A DNA stretch of 64,000 nucleotides from Lentzea guizhouensis (GTDB taxonomy: Bacteria; Actinomycetota; Actinomycetes; Mycobacteriales; Pseudonocardiaceae): positions 868,001 through 932,000 of the forward strand of contig NZ_CP016793.1 in the NCBI RefSeq assembly GCF_001701025.1. The letters are read 5' to 3'. The notes under the pieces were generated by a model. The model did not search any database and was not told where the DNA came from. It saw nothing but the letters and a program-made list of their open reading frames with translations. The position numbers were made by a program, and so were the translations under genes. This document shows, one piece after another, positions 1 to 13,846 of this stretch (position 1 is the first letter of the stretch; every line of letters begins with the position of its first letter).

Positions 1-701
1 GCCGGCTTCACCGCGTTGCCGGTGACCCAGTCGATGCCGCCGATGACGCTGGAGGTCGTGCCGCTGCCCTCGCAGTCCAGCACCTTGACCGCGTGCAGCT
101 TGACCTGCTTGGCGACACCGACGGACTTGCCGCCGACGGTGCCGGCGACGTGCGTGCCGTGGCCCTCGCAGTCGCGGTTGTCCGTGTCGATCGAGTTGAA
201 GCCCCAGGTCGCACGGCCGCCGAAGTCGGGGTGGTCGACCTTGATGCCGGTGTCGATGACGTACGCGTGCACCTGGCTCGTGTCGGCGCGCAGCCGGTAG
301 GTGTTGTCCGGCGCGGTGAAGCGCTGGTCGATGCGGTCCAGGCCCCAGCTGGGAACCGGGGTCTGCGTCTCGCTGGTCTTCTTGAAGACCTGGTCCTGCG
401 CGATCGACTTCACGGCCGGGTCGACCGCGAGCTTCTTCGCGGCCTCCGCCGACATCTTGGCGGCGAAACCGTTGAGCGCCTTGGTGTAGCGGTGCGTCAC
501 CTCGGCACCGACCTTGGCCGCCACGGAGTCGGCCGACCTGATGCCGTCCTTCAACTCCACGACGTACCGGCCGGCGATCGCCGTCTTCAGGTCAGCGCCG
601 GCGATCTCCACGTCCTGCGCCTGCGCCTGCGGCACGGCGAGGGCGGTCAGTGCGACAGCGACAGCGCTCGCACCGATGAACTGTCTGTTGATCTTCCCCA
701 C
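1..701 (-). CDS. Secreted subtilisin-like serine protease (S8, proteinase K type), 3' part outside the window
   Basis: The visible 233 residues are an exported subtilase preproenzyme. A GTG start at 701 is preceded by a GGGGGA ribosome site; an ATG at 717 is in another frame. Residues 1-29 form a signal peptide with an AQA cleavage region, and about 45-107 an inhibitor I9 propeptide. The S8 domain follows with the catalytic aspartate in VIDTG (D150) and histidine in HGTHVAG (H181). The serine (GTS motif) lies beyond the window edge. Family knowledge: the propeptide chaperones folding and is cut off, giving an extracellular endopeptidase for nutrient peptides. The next gene on the same strand is separated by a hairpin, so this is probably its own transcription unit. 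Confidence 0.93.
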   Translation of the reverse strand, partial: MGKINRQFIGASAVAVALTALAVPQAQAQDVEIAGADLKTAIAGRYVVELKDGIRSADSVAAKVGAEVTHRYTKALNGFAAKMSAEAAKKLAVDPAVKSIAQDQVFKKTSETQTPVPSWGLDRIDQRFTAPDNTYRLRADTSQVHAYVIDTGIKVDHPDFGGRATWGFNSIDTDNRDCEGHGTHVAGTVGGKSVGVAKQVKLHAVKVLDCEGSGTTSSVIGGIDWVTGNAVKP

Positions 702-756
702 AGTGATGATCCCCCATAGCGGTCGTCGATCCGACGGCGCCAACTTAGACGTCCGA

Positions 757-798
757 CCTCCTGGGCGTCACCGCAATTGATGAAGATCGCCCAGGAGG
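757..798 (-). terminator. Hairpin terminator after the MFS gene
   Basis: Perfect 11-bp inverted repeat (CCTCCTGGGCG / CGCCCAGGAGG) with a 20-nt loop, 11 nt past the stop codon of the MFS gene and upstream of the protease gene. There is no T-run, as is usual in actinomycetes. Confidence 0.7.
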
Positions 799-808
799 CC
801 CAACGCCA

Positions 809-2254
809 CTAGTGCACGAGGACCGGCTGGGCGTCTTCGCGCGACACGGCCACCTGCCGCAGCACGAACACCGCGAGGCCCAGCGCCACCGCCACGAGTG
901 CCGAGCTGATCCAGAACGCCAGGTGGAAGCCCGAGGTGAGCGCTTCCAGCCGCGGCACGCCCGAGGCCAGCAGCGACGAGGTGTACGACGTGGACGTGGT
1001 GGCGAGGACGGCCAGGCCCAGTGCGCCGCCGACCTGGGCGGTGGTGTTGACCAGGCCGGAGGCCAGGCCCGCCTCGTCGTGGGAGGCGCCGGACATCGCC
1101 AGCGTCATCAGCGCCGGGAACGACAGGCCCAGGCCGATGCCGAGCGGGGCGACGGCGGGGAGGATGTCGGTCAGGTACGAGCCGTCGACCGGCACCTGGG
1201 TGAAGAACACCATGCCCGCCAACATGAACAGCAGGCCGACGATCAGCATGTTGCGCTCGCCGAAGCGCGTGTTGAGACGGGCCGAGAGCGACACCGAGAA
1301 CACCGCGATGGCGCCCGCGACGGGCATGAAGGCCAGGCCGATCTGCAACGGCGTGTAGGACAGCACGAGTTGCATGTAGAGGGTGCCGAGGAAGAACAGG
1401 CCGAACATGCCGGCGACCATCGAGATCTGCACGAGGTTCGCGCCGGTCACGTTGCGCGACTTGAACACCCGCAGCGGCAGCAACGGCTTCGCGGCGGTCC
1501 GCTGCCGCACCACGAAGCCCACCAACAACGCCAGGGCCACGGCGCCGAGACCCAACGTGTGCACCGAGCCGAAGCCGTAGTGCTCGGCCTTGACGATCGT
1601 GTACACGCCGAGCATCACGGCGGCGACGATCAGCAACGCGCCGATGACGTCCGCACCCTCACGCAAGCCGAGGCCGACCGAGTCGGGCACCAGGCGCACG
1701 GCGGCGATGGCCGCCACGATGCCGATCGGGATGTTCACGAAGAAGATCCAGTGCCACGACATGGCGTCCGTGAGCACCCCACCGAGCAACAGGCCGAGGG
1801 ACGCGCCCGCCGCTGCGACGAAGCTGAACACGCCGATAGCGCGCCTCTGCTCATCGGGCTTCGGGAACATCGTGACGACCATGCCGAGGGTCACGGAGGT
1901 GGCGAGCGCACCGCCCGCGCCCTGGATGAACCGCGACACGATCAGCATCTCGGCGTTGATCGCCAGCCCGCACAGCAGCGAGGCGACGGTGAAGACGCCG
2001 AGGCCGATCAGGAACACCTTCTTGTGCCCGATCAGGTCGCCGAGGCGACCGGCGAGCAGGAGCAGACCGCCGTAGGCGATCAGGTACGCGTTCACCACCC
2101 AGGCGAGGCCCGCCTGGCCGAACTTGAGGTCTTCGTCGATCGCCGGCAGTGCCACGTTCACGATCGTCTGGTCCAGCACGATCATCAACATCCCCGCGCA
2201 CAGCACGATCAGCGCGAGCCAGCGCGAGTCCGTCTTAGGTCCCCCTGAAGTCAT
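809..2254 (-). CDS. MFS drug efflux transporter, DHA2 (EmrB/QacA) family
   Basis: Proton-driven multidrug exporter of 481 residues, the usual length for the 14-helix DHA2 group. Visible family motifs are LDQTIVNVALPAI in helix 1, motif A (GRLGDLIGHKKVF) in the loop between helices 2 and 3, and the antiporter motif C (GASLGLLLGGVLTD) in helix 5. The ATG start at 2254 lies 40 bp after the stop of a MarR regulator on the same strand, and the gap carries a palindromic operator-like site. This suggests the regulator represses its own efflux pump and is released by a toxic ligand. The substrate cannot be told from sequence. Confidence 0.93.
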   Translation of the reverse strand: MTSGGPKTDSRWLALIVLCAGMLMIVLDQTIVNVALPAIDEDLKFGQAGLAWVVNAYLIAYGGLLLLAGRLGDLIGHKKVFLIGLGVFTVASLLCGLAINAEMLIVSRFIQGAGGALATSVTLGMVVTMFPKPDEQRRAIGVFSFVAAAGASLGLLLGGVLTDAMSWHWIFFVNIPIGIVAAIAAVRLVPDSVGLGLREGADVIGALLIVAAVMLGVYTIVKAEHYGFGSVHTLGLGAVALALLVGFVVRQRTAAKPLLPLRVFKSRNVTGANLVQISMVAGMFGLFFLGTLYMQLVLSYTPLQIGLAFMPVAGAIAVFSVSLSARLNTRFGERNMLIVGLLFMLAGMVFFTQVPVDGSYLTDILPAVAPLGIGLGLSFPALMTLAMSGASHDEAGLASGLVNTTAQVGGALGLAVLATTSTSYTSSLLASGVPRLEALTSGFHLAFWISSALVAVALGLAVFVLRQVAVSREDAQPVLVH

Positions 2255-2271
2255 GAGAGGAACCGTAGCAG

Positions 2272-2291
2272 ATAGTTTTGTACGGGACTAT
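2272..2291. promoter_or_regulatory. Candidate MarR operator (ATAGT-N10-ACTAT)
   Basis: An AT-rich inverted repeat with perfect 5-bp arms, spaced 10 nt, sits between marR and the MFS gene in otherwise GC-rich DNA. A related half-site (ATAGTT) lies just upstream of marR near 2810. Size and symmetry fit a MarR dimer. That this protein binds here is inference from position. Confidence 0.6.
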
Positions 2292-2294
2292 TTG

Positions 2295-2777
2295 TTAGCC
2301 AATGGCATGACGCAGCGCACGCTTGCGGGGCGGCTTCTCACAGGCCACGACGGTGCTCAGGCGACCCTCCACCAACCTCGTCAGGCCACTGACCAGGCCT
2401 TCTCGCTCGTTTTCCGGCAGCGAGCCCAGCACGCTCTCCACGACCTCCTCGTACAGGTCGTCGGCCTTGGCGGCGATCTCCCGGCCCAGCTCGGTCACCA
2501 CGACGACGCGGGCCCGGCGGTCCGTCAGCGACGGCGTGCGCTCGGCGTACCCGGCCGACTCGAGCGCGTCCATCGTCACGACCATGGTCGTCTTGTCGAT
2601 GCTGATCAACTCAGCGATCTCGGTCTGCGTGCGTTCCACGTCCAGCGCACCGGCCAGCACGCAACGGGCTCGCGGAGTCAGTCCGATCTCCGCGAGCCTC
2701 GCCGTCAGTTCGGTCTCCAGTGCGTGACCTGACCGGTGCAGCAGCATCATCAGGTCGGTACACCCCTTCGTGCCCAT
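2295..2777 (-). CDS. MarR-family transcriptional regulator
   Basis: Winged-helix dimeric repressor of about 160 residues. The central region shows the MarR DNA-binding pattern: ERTQTEIAELISIDKTTMVV as recognition helix, followed by wing residues TDRRARVVVVTELG. A start further upstream at 2798 adds seven residues (MVWYLRV) that are unlike the family, so the ATG at 2777 is preferred; neither has a strong ribosome site. It is the first gene of a two-gene unit with the MFS exporter and probably its local repressor. Confidence 0.88.
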   Translation of the reverse strand: MGTKGCTDLMMLLHRSGHALETELTARLAEIGLTPRARCVLAGALDVERTQTEIAELISIDKTTMVVTMDALESAGYAERTPSLTDRRARVVVVTELGREIAAKADDLYEEVVESVLGSLPENEREGLVSGLTRLVEGRLSTVVACEKPPRKRALRHAIG

Positions 2778-2825
2778 GACTCGAAGGTACCAAACCATCT
2801 AAACTTCAACTATTTTTCTGCGGTA

Positions 2826-8225
<5,400 letters not shown>

Positions 8226-8249
8226 CGCGACCTCCTTGTCGCAACTTCT

Positions 8250-8264
8250 TGCAGGGTTGCTGCA
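8250..8264. promoter_or_regulatory. Candidate sugar-regulator operator (TGCAG-N5-CTGCA)
   Basis: A perfect inverted repeat of 5-bp arms lies 25 bp upstream of the amylase-pullulanase start. TTGCAG/CTGCAA-type repeats precede many actinomycete amylase genes and are bound by MalR-like LacI repressors. The assignment rests on that similarity. Confidence 0.5.
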
Positions 8265-8305
8265 CGAAACCACGACAAACGGGCGGAAACAATACGTCGG
8301 GCCCT

Positions 8306-8317
8306 GCAAATATTTGC
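8306..8317. promoter_or_regulatory. Perfect 12-bp AT-rich palindrome GCAAATATTTGC
   Basis: This symmetric site lies between the stop of the upstream gene (8320) and the amylase-pullulanase promoter region. It could be a second operator half of the maltose-type regulation or part of the promoter. No function can be proved by eye. Confidence 0.4.
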
Positions 8318-8319
8318 GG

Positions 8320-10248
8320 TCAGCGGGTGGGACGGTGGTAGGTCGGCACCACGTGCAGCGGGTGCACGCCCCAGTCGGTGATCGCCTGCAACGCGAGCGC
8401 GCCGAGTCCGGCCACGGTCTGCGGTGTCGCGGGCCCCTCCAGCGTCGGCAGGCCGTTGAACCGGGTGTTCGCCGAGGGCGCGGGCGAGGCGGAGGCGACC
8501 GCGACCGGCTCGTCGTCGAAGAAGCCCAGCACGGCCAGCAGCACGTGCGGGTCCTGCTTCAGCTCGTTCTCCACCAGCTCGACGAACAGGAACTCACCAC
8601 GCTTCGCCGCGCTGTACACGCATCGGCCGAGCCGCTCGAACGCCTCCTCGCACGCTTCCGGCGTGGCCGCCGCCATCGCCTCCTCCGCACTCACCTGCGT
8701 GAGCACGGACTTGGTTCCGGTCGTGGTGTCGCCATAGCGGTTCGGGACCAGCAACTCGCCGCTCTGCCGGTCCAGCAGCACGACGTCGCGGAACCGGTGA
8801 CCCGGTGAGTGGTCCCGGGTCAGCACACCGAGGCCGAGCCGCCCGGAGAGCTCCTCGTCCGGCAGCCGCCAGTAGGTGCGCTGCTCGCCCTGCTGCACTG
8901 CGACGTGGCCGCCGATCACCATCCCCGGCACGGCCTTGGCCAGCTGCCCGCTGAACTGCGCCCGCACCTCGTCCGTGACGCTCTCCGGGGTGGCCTGCGC
9001 CTCCGTGGTGCCGTCGTAGCGGTGGAAGGTGACCGCCATGTCCAACGGGTGCGGGCCCCATTCGAGCATCGCCTGCATCGCGAGCTCACCGATGCCGCGC
9101 AAGGTCTCCGGCGTGATGACCGCGTTGATGCCGGGGCTGCCCTTGAACGGCGTGTTCTGCGAGGGCGCCGGGGAGCACGAGACGAGCACGATGTCCTCGC
9201 CCTCGTGGTGCTGCACGCCCAGCATCGCGAACGGCTCCGACCGCCCGGCCTGGTGCGTGATCGGTTCGATCGTGAGGTACTCGTTGCGGCCGTTGGCCAT
9301 GTCGGCCAGCCGGCCGAGACCGCGGTAGGCCTCCGCCAGGGCCTCCGGGGTGACGGCCGCGTACGCCTCATCGCGGGAGACCGGCTGCAGCGTGGTCTGG
9401 ACGCCCAGCGAGGCGCCGTCGGTCATGAACCGGTCCATCATCAGGGCGGTTCCGGTGCGTTCGTCGACCATCAGCACCTCGCGGAACCGGGCGTCGCCGT
9501 GCGGGGAACGCCCCAGGGTGCCGCGGCCCAGCCGGTGCGGCACGGCCTCGTCGAGCAGCTTCCAGTACGTGGTGCGTTCGCCGACCTGGAGCGCGATGTG
9601 GCCGTTGACCGGGAAGCCGCACTCGGCGGTGGTCAGCTGGGAGTGGAACATCGCGTCGACCTCGGGCGGAAGCTCCGGCTGCGGCGGTGCCACGAACGCC
9701 GGATCGACCCGTGCGGTGCCCACGAGCTGGTGCACCAACCGGCGCACGCGCGACAACGGGTGGTCGGGGAAGCGGCTGTCGAACCGCGGGTCGTCGCCCG
9801 CGTGGAACGGGAGCTTGCTCTGCAGCTGCGGCGCGTAGGGGTGCGGCAGGACCCAGCGCTGGAAACCGATCTCGGCCGCCAGCACGCCCTCGCGCATGCC
9901 GGTCGTGCCGCGCTCCTCCGCCACGAGCGACAGCACCGCGTGCGCGTTCACGCCCTGCACGGTGAGCGAGAGGCCGAACGCCTGGCCCGGCCGGTTGCCG
10001 AGCGGCATCTTCGCGATCTGCAGCAACGCGGGCACGTCGCCGAGCTGGACGACCTGCGCCTCGACGAGACAGCCCGTCGGGGCGTAGCGGACCGCGAGCT
10101 CACGTCGCAGTCCTGGCAGGTCGTCCAGCCCCACCGGCAGGTCGGCCGGGCCGTCGTAGACGGTCAGCGCGAGCCGGTCACCGCCTCCGTGCAGCCAGGT
10201 GTGCTGGTCGAGTTGCTGGAAACCGGTGGTGTCGAACGTGATGGGCAC
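8320..10248 (-). CDS. Uncharacterised 642-residue protein with a tandem internal duplication
   Basis: No family recognised for the whole protein. Residues 1-180 resemble small Mog1/DcrB-like folds (weak). Residues 196-411 and 427-638 are clearly two copies of one unit. Both contain a GH.A.Q.GE+.TYW+L.DE stretch and end with SPAPS.NT.F.G followed by W G.HPL and YHR. There is no signal peptide or membrane helix, so a cytosolic place is likely. The start is GTG at 10248. It is 21 bp downstream of nothing recognisable and follows phoD on the same strand with a 21-nt gap, so the two may be co-transcribed. The pairing of an N-terminal module and repeats recalls secretion-associated or immunity proteins of actinomycetes, but no role is claimed. 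Confidence 0.75.
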   Translation of the reverse strand: MPITFDTTGFQQLDQHTWLHGGGDRLALTVYDGPADLPVGLDDLPGLRRELAVRYAPTGCLVEAQVVQLGDVPALLQIAKMPLGNRPGQAFGLSLTVQGVNAHAVLSLVAEERGTTGMREGVLAAEIGFQRWVLPHPYAPQLQSKLPFHAGDDPRFDSRFPDHPLSRVRRLVHQLVGTARVDPAFVAPPQPELPPEVDAMFHSQLTTAECGFPVNGHIALQVGERTTYWKLLDEAVPHRLGRGTLGRSPHGDARFREVLMVDERTGTALMMDRFMTDGASLGVQTTLQPVSRDEAYAAVTPEALAEAYRGLGRLADMANGRNEYLTIEPITHQAGRSEPFAMLGVQHHEGEDIVLVSCSPAPSQNTPFKGSPGINAVITPETLRGIGELAMQAMLEWGPHPLDMAVTFHRYDGTTEAQATPESVTDEVRAQFSGQLAKAVPGMVIGGHVAVQQGEQRTYWRLPDEELSGRLGLGVLTRDHSPGHRFRDVVLLDRQSGELLVPNRYGDTTTGTKSVLTQVSAEEAMAAATPEACEEAFERLGRCVYSAAKRGEFLFVELVENELKQDPHVLLAVLGFFDDEPVAVASASPAPSANTRFNGLPTLEGPATPQTVAGLGALALQAITDWGVHPLHVVPTYHRPTR

Positions 10249-10269
10249 CCACCGACCCTATTGCGATCT

Positions 10270-11778
10270 TCAGCGCGCCTTGAGCGTTTTGGACCAGAGC
10301 GCTGCGCCGGTTGCGTCGCGCAGCCAGACCGTGAACTCGTCGCGGTCGGCCTTGACCTCGCCGAAGTGCTGGAAACCGTCGAGCGGGGTGGTGTTGGCGG
10401 CCGGTGGGGCGTGCACGAAGACCGCTTCCGGGCCGAACGTCGGGTCGAGCGTGTTCGGGCCGAACGCGCCGGAGTGCAGCGGGCCGGAGACGAACTCCCA
10501 GAAGGGGTCGAAGTCGCCGACGGCGGCGCGGTCCGGGGAGTAGTGGTGGGCGGCGGTGTAGTGGACGTCCGCGGTCAGCCACACCGTGTTGCGCACCCGG
10601 CGCCTCTTGATCTCACGCAGCACCCACGCGATCTCGTGCTCGCGGCCGTTCGGTGCGCCCGGCAGGCCGTTCGCGACGCCCTCGATGTCCGCGCCGTCCG
10701 GGACGGTCAGGCCGATCGGCAGGTCGGCGGCGATCACCTTCCACGTGGCGGTGCTGCGGGCGAGGCTGTCGACGAGCCACTTCGCCTGTGCCGCACCGAG
10801 GATGACGCCCGGCTGGTCCTTCGGCGAGGTGTTGCGGTCCTTGTAGGTGCGCATGTCGAGCACGAACACCTCGACGTTGCGGCCGTAGGCGAACTTCCGG
10901 TACACGCGACCGTCCACGGCGCGGTGGCGGTCGATCGGCATCCACTCGTGGAACGCCTGGAAAGCCCGCTGTGCCAGCACGTCCACGCGCTTCTCGGTGT
11001 AGAGCGGGTTGTCGAGAATCTCACCCGGATACCAGTTGTTGGTGACCTCGTGGTCGTCCCACTGCGCGAAGACCGGCACCTCGGCGGCGAACCGGCGGAC
11101 GTTGTCGTCGAGCAGGTTGTAGGCGAACTGGCCGCGGTACTCGTCGAGCGTCTCGGCGACCTTGAGCTTCTCCGGCGTGACGACGTTGCGCCAGATCCGG
11201 CCGTCCGGCAGCGTCACCGACTCCTTCATCGGGTTGTCGGAGTAGACGCTGTCGCCGCTGTGGATGAAGAAGTCGGGGCGGCGGTCGGCCATCGCGGAGA
11301 AGATCGGCATGCCGCCGAGGTCCGGGTTGATGCCCCAGCCCTGGCCGGCGACGTCACCGGACCACACGAACCGCACCTCGTCGCGGCCGAGCGGGGCGGT
11401 GGTGAAGCTGCCGGTGACGGGCGCGCTGCGGGTGCGGCCGTGCAGGTCCTCGGCGGTGACGCGGTAGTAGGCGCGGCGGCCGGGCAGCAGGCTCGACACG
11501 CGGACGTGGCCGGTACCGCCGGTCTCCGGTGTGAGCAACGGACCGCGGATGCGCCGGGAGAAGCGGAACTGCGGGTCGTTGGACACCTCGACGAGCATCC
11601 GGGAGGGACGGTCGGCGCGGGTCCAGACGATGCCACCGTCCCAGGTGACGTCACCGGACTGCACGCCGTGGGTGAGCAGCGGCCGGTCCGTCTTCGCGAG
11701 GCCGATCCCGTTCGGCACCAGCGCTGCCGCGGTGCCCAGTGCGCCTGCCTTGAACAACGTGCGTCGGTCGAAGGTCAT
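10270..11778 (-). CDS. phoD: PhoD-family alkaline phosphatase/phosphodiesterase, Tat-exported
   Basis: A 502-residue metallophosphoesterase that releases phosphate from phosphodiesters and monoesters outside the cell. The N-terminus has a twin-arginine signal (DRRTLFKAGALG). A PhoD N-terminal domain with a beta-sandwich covers about 35-135. The catalytic domain shows metal ligands in HSGDSVYSDN, WDDHEVTNNW and LTADVHYTAAHH, the expected Ca/Fe site pattern. Family members are usually induced by phosphate starvation through PhoP; no clear PHO box was identified in the 77-nt gap upstream. Confidence 0.92.
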   Translation of the reverse strand: MTFDRRTLFKAGALGTAAALVPNGIGLAKTDRPLLTHGVQSGDVTWDGGIVWTRADRPSRMLVEVSNDPQFRFSRRIRGPLLTPETGGTGHVRVSSLLPGRRAYYRVTAEDLHGRTRSAPVTGSFTTAPLGRDEVRFVWSGDVAGQGWGINPDLGGMPIFSAMADRRPDFFIHSGDSVYSDNPMKESVTLPDGRIWRNVVTPEKLKVAETLDEYRGQFAYNLLDDNVRRFAAEVPVFAQWDDHEVTNNWYPGEILDNPLYTEKRVDVLAQRAFQAFHEWMPIDRHRAVDGRVYRKFAYGRNVEVFVLDMRTYKDRNTSPKDQPGVILGAAQAKWLVDSLARSTATWKVIAADLPIGLTVPDGADIEGVANGLPGAPNGREHEIAWVLREIKRRRVRNTVWLTADVHYTAAHHYSPDRAAVGDFDPFWEFVSGPLHSGAFGPNTLDPTFGPEAVFVHAPPAANTTPLDGFQHFGEVKADRDEFTVWLRDATGAALWSKTLKAR

Positions 11779-11817
11779 GCGCGGTTTCTAGTCGCCGCTT
11801 CTGACCGGCGGCCGAAC

Positions 11818-11844
11818 CCGGGGTGAACTTCGCGTCCACCCCGG
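11818..11844 (-). terminator. Hairpin after the ESX accessory operon
   Basis: Perfect 8-bp arms (CCGGGGTG / CACCCCGG) with an 11-nt loop, 12 nt beyond the stop of the espG-like gene and before the phoD start. Likely terminator of the four-gene operon. Confidence 0.6.
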
Positions 11845-11855
11845 CCGGCGCGCGG

Positions 11856-12560
11856 TCACGTCAGGCGCTTGAGCCAGTCGGTGATGATCTGGCGCGAGGC
11901 GGGCGTGGCGTGCACCCACGTCTGCTGGTTCTGGTCGGTGTACTTGACCACGAGCCAGCGGCCGTCCTCGAAGTCGATCGTGGTGAGGAAGCTCTTGGCG
12001 CGCTGGCGTTCGTCGCCGCTGCGCCGGGCCGTGTACAGCTTCGCCGTACCCTTGCGGGGCTGGGCCAGCAGCTGCCGCAGCGCCATCGACGACGACGCCT
12101 TGCCCGGCTGGTGCGTGTTGATCTCCGACTCGTGCACGTTGATCGACGCACCCTTGCCGGCGGGGACGTCGGGCAGCTGCATCGCGAGCACCTCCGGCGC
12201 GTTCTCCGGCCGGATCGGGTGCAGCTGCACGAACCCGTCCTCGTGCAACGCGAGCACGCCGTGCTGCGAGTTCGCCGCGACCACCACCGGCCGGGTCTCG
12301 TTCGGCGTGACCGCGATCCACGCCGAGTAGTCCGCGTCGGCCTTGGCGATCAGGTGCAACGTGCCGCGCACGTCCGGGTGGTCCAGGCCCACCCGGCGCA
12401 GCTCGCCGATGACGTCGCGCTCGATCACCGCGCGCTCGTCCTCGGTCTCCCCCGGCGACTCCACGTGCAGCGCCGGGTGGAACCGGCCCAGCCGCTCCTG
12501 CTTCCACAGCACGTCGAACGCGAGGTCCGACAGCTGGATGGAGGATCGAAGCACGCTCAC
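11856..12560 (-). CDS. EspG-like ESX secretion-associated chaperone
   Basis: A 234-residue protein with the EspG pattern: an N-terminal SVLRSSIQLSDLAFDVLW stretch, LG..HP-type segment, and a C-terminal WVHATPASRQIITDWL helix. EspG proteins bind the tip of the PE/PPE helical hairpin in the cytosol and deliver it to a type VII secretion ATPase. Here the gene starts with GTG overlapping by 4 nt (GTGA) the stop of the PPE-like gene, so chaperone and client are translationally coupled. No ESX core gene (EccC, EccB, EccD, MycP) is present in the window. Confidence 0.85.
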   Translation of the reverse strand: MSVLRSSIQLSDLAFDVLWKQERLGRFHPALHVESPGETEDERAVIERDVIGELRRVGLDHPDVRGTLHLIAKADADYSAWIAVTPNETRPVVVAANSQHGVLALHEDGFVQLHPIRPENAPEVLAMQLPDVPAGKGASINVHESEINTHQPGKASSSMALRQLLAQPRKGTAKLYTARRSGDERQRAKSFLTTIDFEDGRWLVVKYTDQNQQTWVHATPASRQIITDWLKRLT

Positions 12561-13846
12561 CCCCCGATCGTCGGCGGTGCGACCATCGGCATGTCACCGA
12601 TGAGCTCGTTGGTGTTCTCCTCGGTGACCAGGTAGTCCGCGGACTTGTGCTCCTTGTCCTCGTCCCCCTGGCCCCTGGCACCGGCGCCACCCATGCCGCC
12701 CATGCCGGCCGCACCGGCCTTGCCCGCCGCGCCGGCTGTTGCACCCGCGCGGTTGGCGGCGTTGGCGTTCTCACCCATGCCGCTGAACATGCCGGCCTTG
12801 TTGCCGGGCTGGCTGCCCGTGCCGCTGCCGGTACCCGTGCCCGTACCCGCGCTGCCGCCGAGGCCGCCGGTGCCGAACTTGCCACCGCCACCCGCACCCG
12901 GTCCGCCGAGCTTGCCGCCGCCCGCACCGACCGCCGGACCGCGTCCGCCGCCATCCGGACCGCCGGGCACACCGATCGGCGGGATGCCCGCGGTGATCGG
13001 GCGGTCGATGACGCTGCCGATCGGGGGCTTGTTGGTGCCCAGACCGAGGTCGCCACCGGGCTTGAGACCGCCGCCGCCTCCGCCGCCACCACCGCCGGTG
13101 CCGCCGCCGGGGGACCAGCTGGTGGTGGTGTCGCCGTTGCCGATGCCGGTCGGCGGGGTGAAGGTGCTGCCGGTGGGGCCCTGCGGGGAACCGGTGGGGC
13201 TCGGGAAGCCGGTGCTGCCGGACGGGCGGGTGATGCCGCTCGTGTTCGTGGTGTTGTTCTGGTTGTTGCTGCCGCTGTTGTCGACGACCTGGACGTTCAG
13301 GTTGTCCGCCGTGACACCGGGGAACTCCTGCGGCAGCTCACCGCGGTTGGTGTTGCTCGCGCCCTGGAACTCGGTGTAGATGCGGCGGTTGTGCGCCTCG
13401 TCGCCCTGGTACTTGTTCGCCGCGTCCTCGGTGTCGGTGTCCCAGGGCGTGACGTCGTCCCAGAAACCCGTGTCCGGCGCCTTCTCCGGCATGTTCCGCA
13501 GCTGCGCCTTGTTGTAGTTGAACTGGTAGACCTGGTTCGACAACGACTGGTCGGCCTGCCGCAGCGCGTCCTGCATCTGGATCATGGCCTGGTTGATCGG
13601 GTTGCCCGCCGTCTGCGCGGCGTCGGCGCTCGCACCGGTCCACGACTCGCCCAGCGTCTCGCCGACCCGCTTCAGCCGCGCCTCCAGCTGCGCGTAGGTC
13701 TGACCGAGCTCGGTGGCCTTGTCCGCCGCGTGCTGGGCGGAGCCGGTGCCGGGGCCACCGTGCATCTGGGCGTAGATCTGGTGCCCGGTGAACCCGTCCG
13801 CGCGGGTGTTGTCCTCTGTGGCGCAGCTGGGCGCGGGCCGTGTCAT
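12557..13846 (-). CDS. PPE/WXG-like ESX substrate with glycine-rich tail
   Basis: 429 residues. About 10-150 form a helical domain with the segment SWTGASADAAQ, a WXG-type turn, as in the PPE-like proteins of Pseudonocardiaceae. From about 195 onward the chain is low complexity, rich in Gly, Pro, Ser and Thr, including a run of glycines, ending in a short acidic tail (LIGDMPMVAPPTIGG). The start is ATG at 13846, overlapping the DUF3558 stop by 4 nt; a longer reading frame upstream lies inside the neighbour. Family role: secreted or surface-exposed type VII substrate. Tail function is unknown. Confidence 0.85.
   Translation of the reverse strand: MTRPAPSCATEDNTRADGFTGHQIYAQMHGGPGTGSAQHAADKATELGQTYAQLEARLKRVGETLGESWTGASADAAQTAGNPINQAMIQMQDALRQADQSLSNQVYQFNYNKAQLRNMPEKAPDTGFWDDVTPWDTDTEDAANKYQGDEAHNRRIYTEFQGASNTNRGELPQEFPGVTADNLNVQVVDNSGSNNQNNTTNTSGITRPSGSTGFPSPTGSPQGPTGSTFTPPTGIGNGDTTTSWSPGGGTGGGGGGGGGGLKPGGDLGLGTNKPPIGSVIDRPITAGIPPIGVPGGPDGGGRGPAVGAGGGKLGGPGAGGGGKFGTGGLGGSAGTGTGTGSGTGSQPGNKAGMFSGMGENANAANRAGATAGAAGKAGAAGMGGMGGAGARGQGDEDKEHKSADYLVTEENTNELIGDMPMVAPPTIGG

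Noticed and set aside
812-2248. Long plus-strand frame opposite the MFS gene
   Set aside because: It mirrors the MFS gene on the other strand. High-GC codons with G/C third positions give long antisense frames; the protein is Arg/His-rich with no domain.
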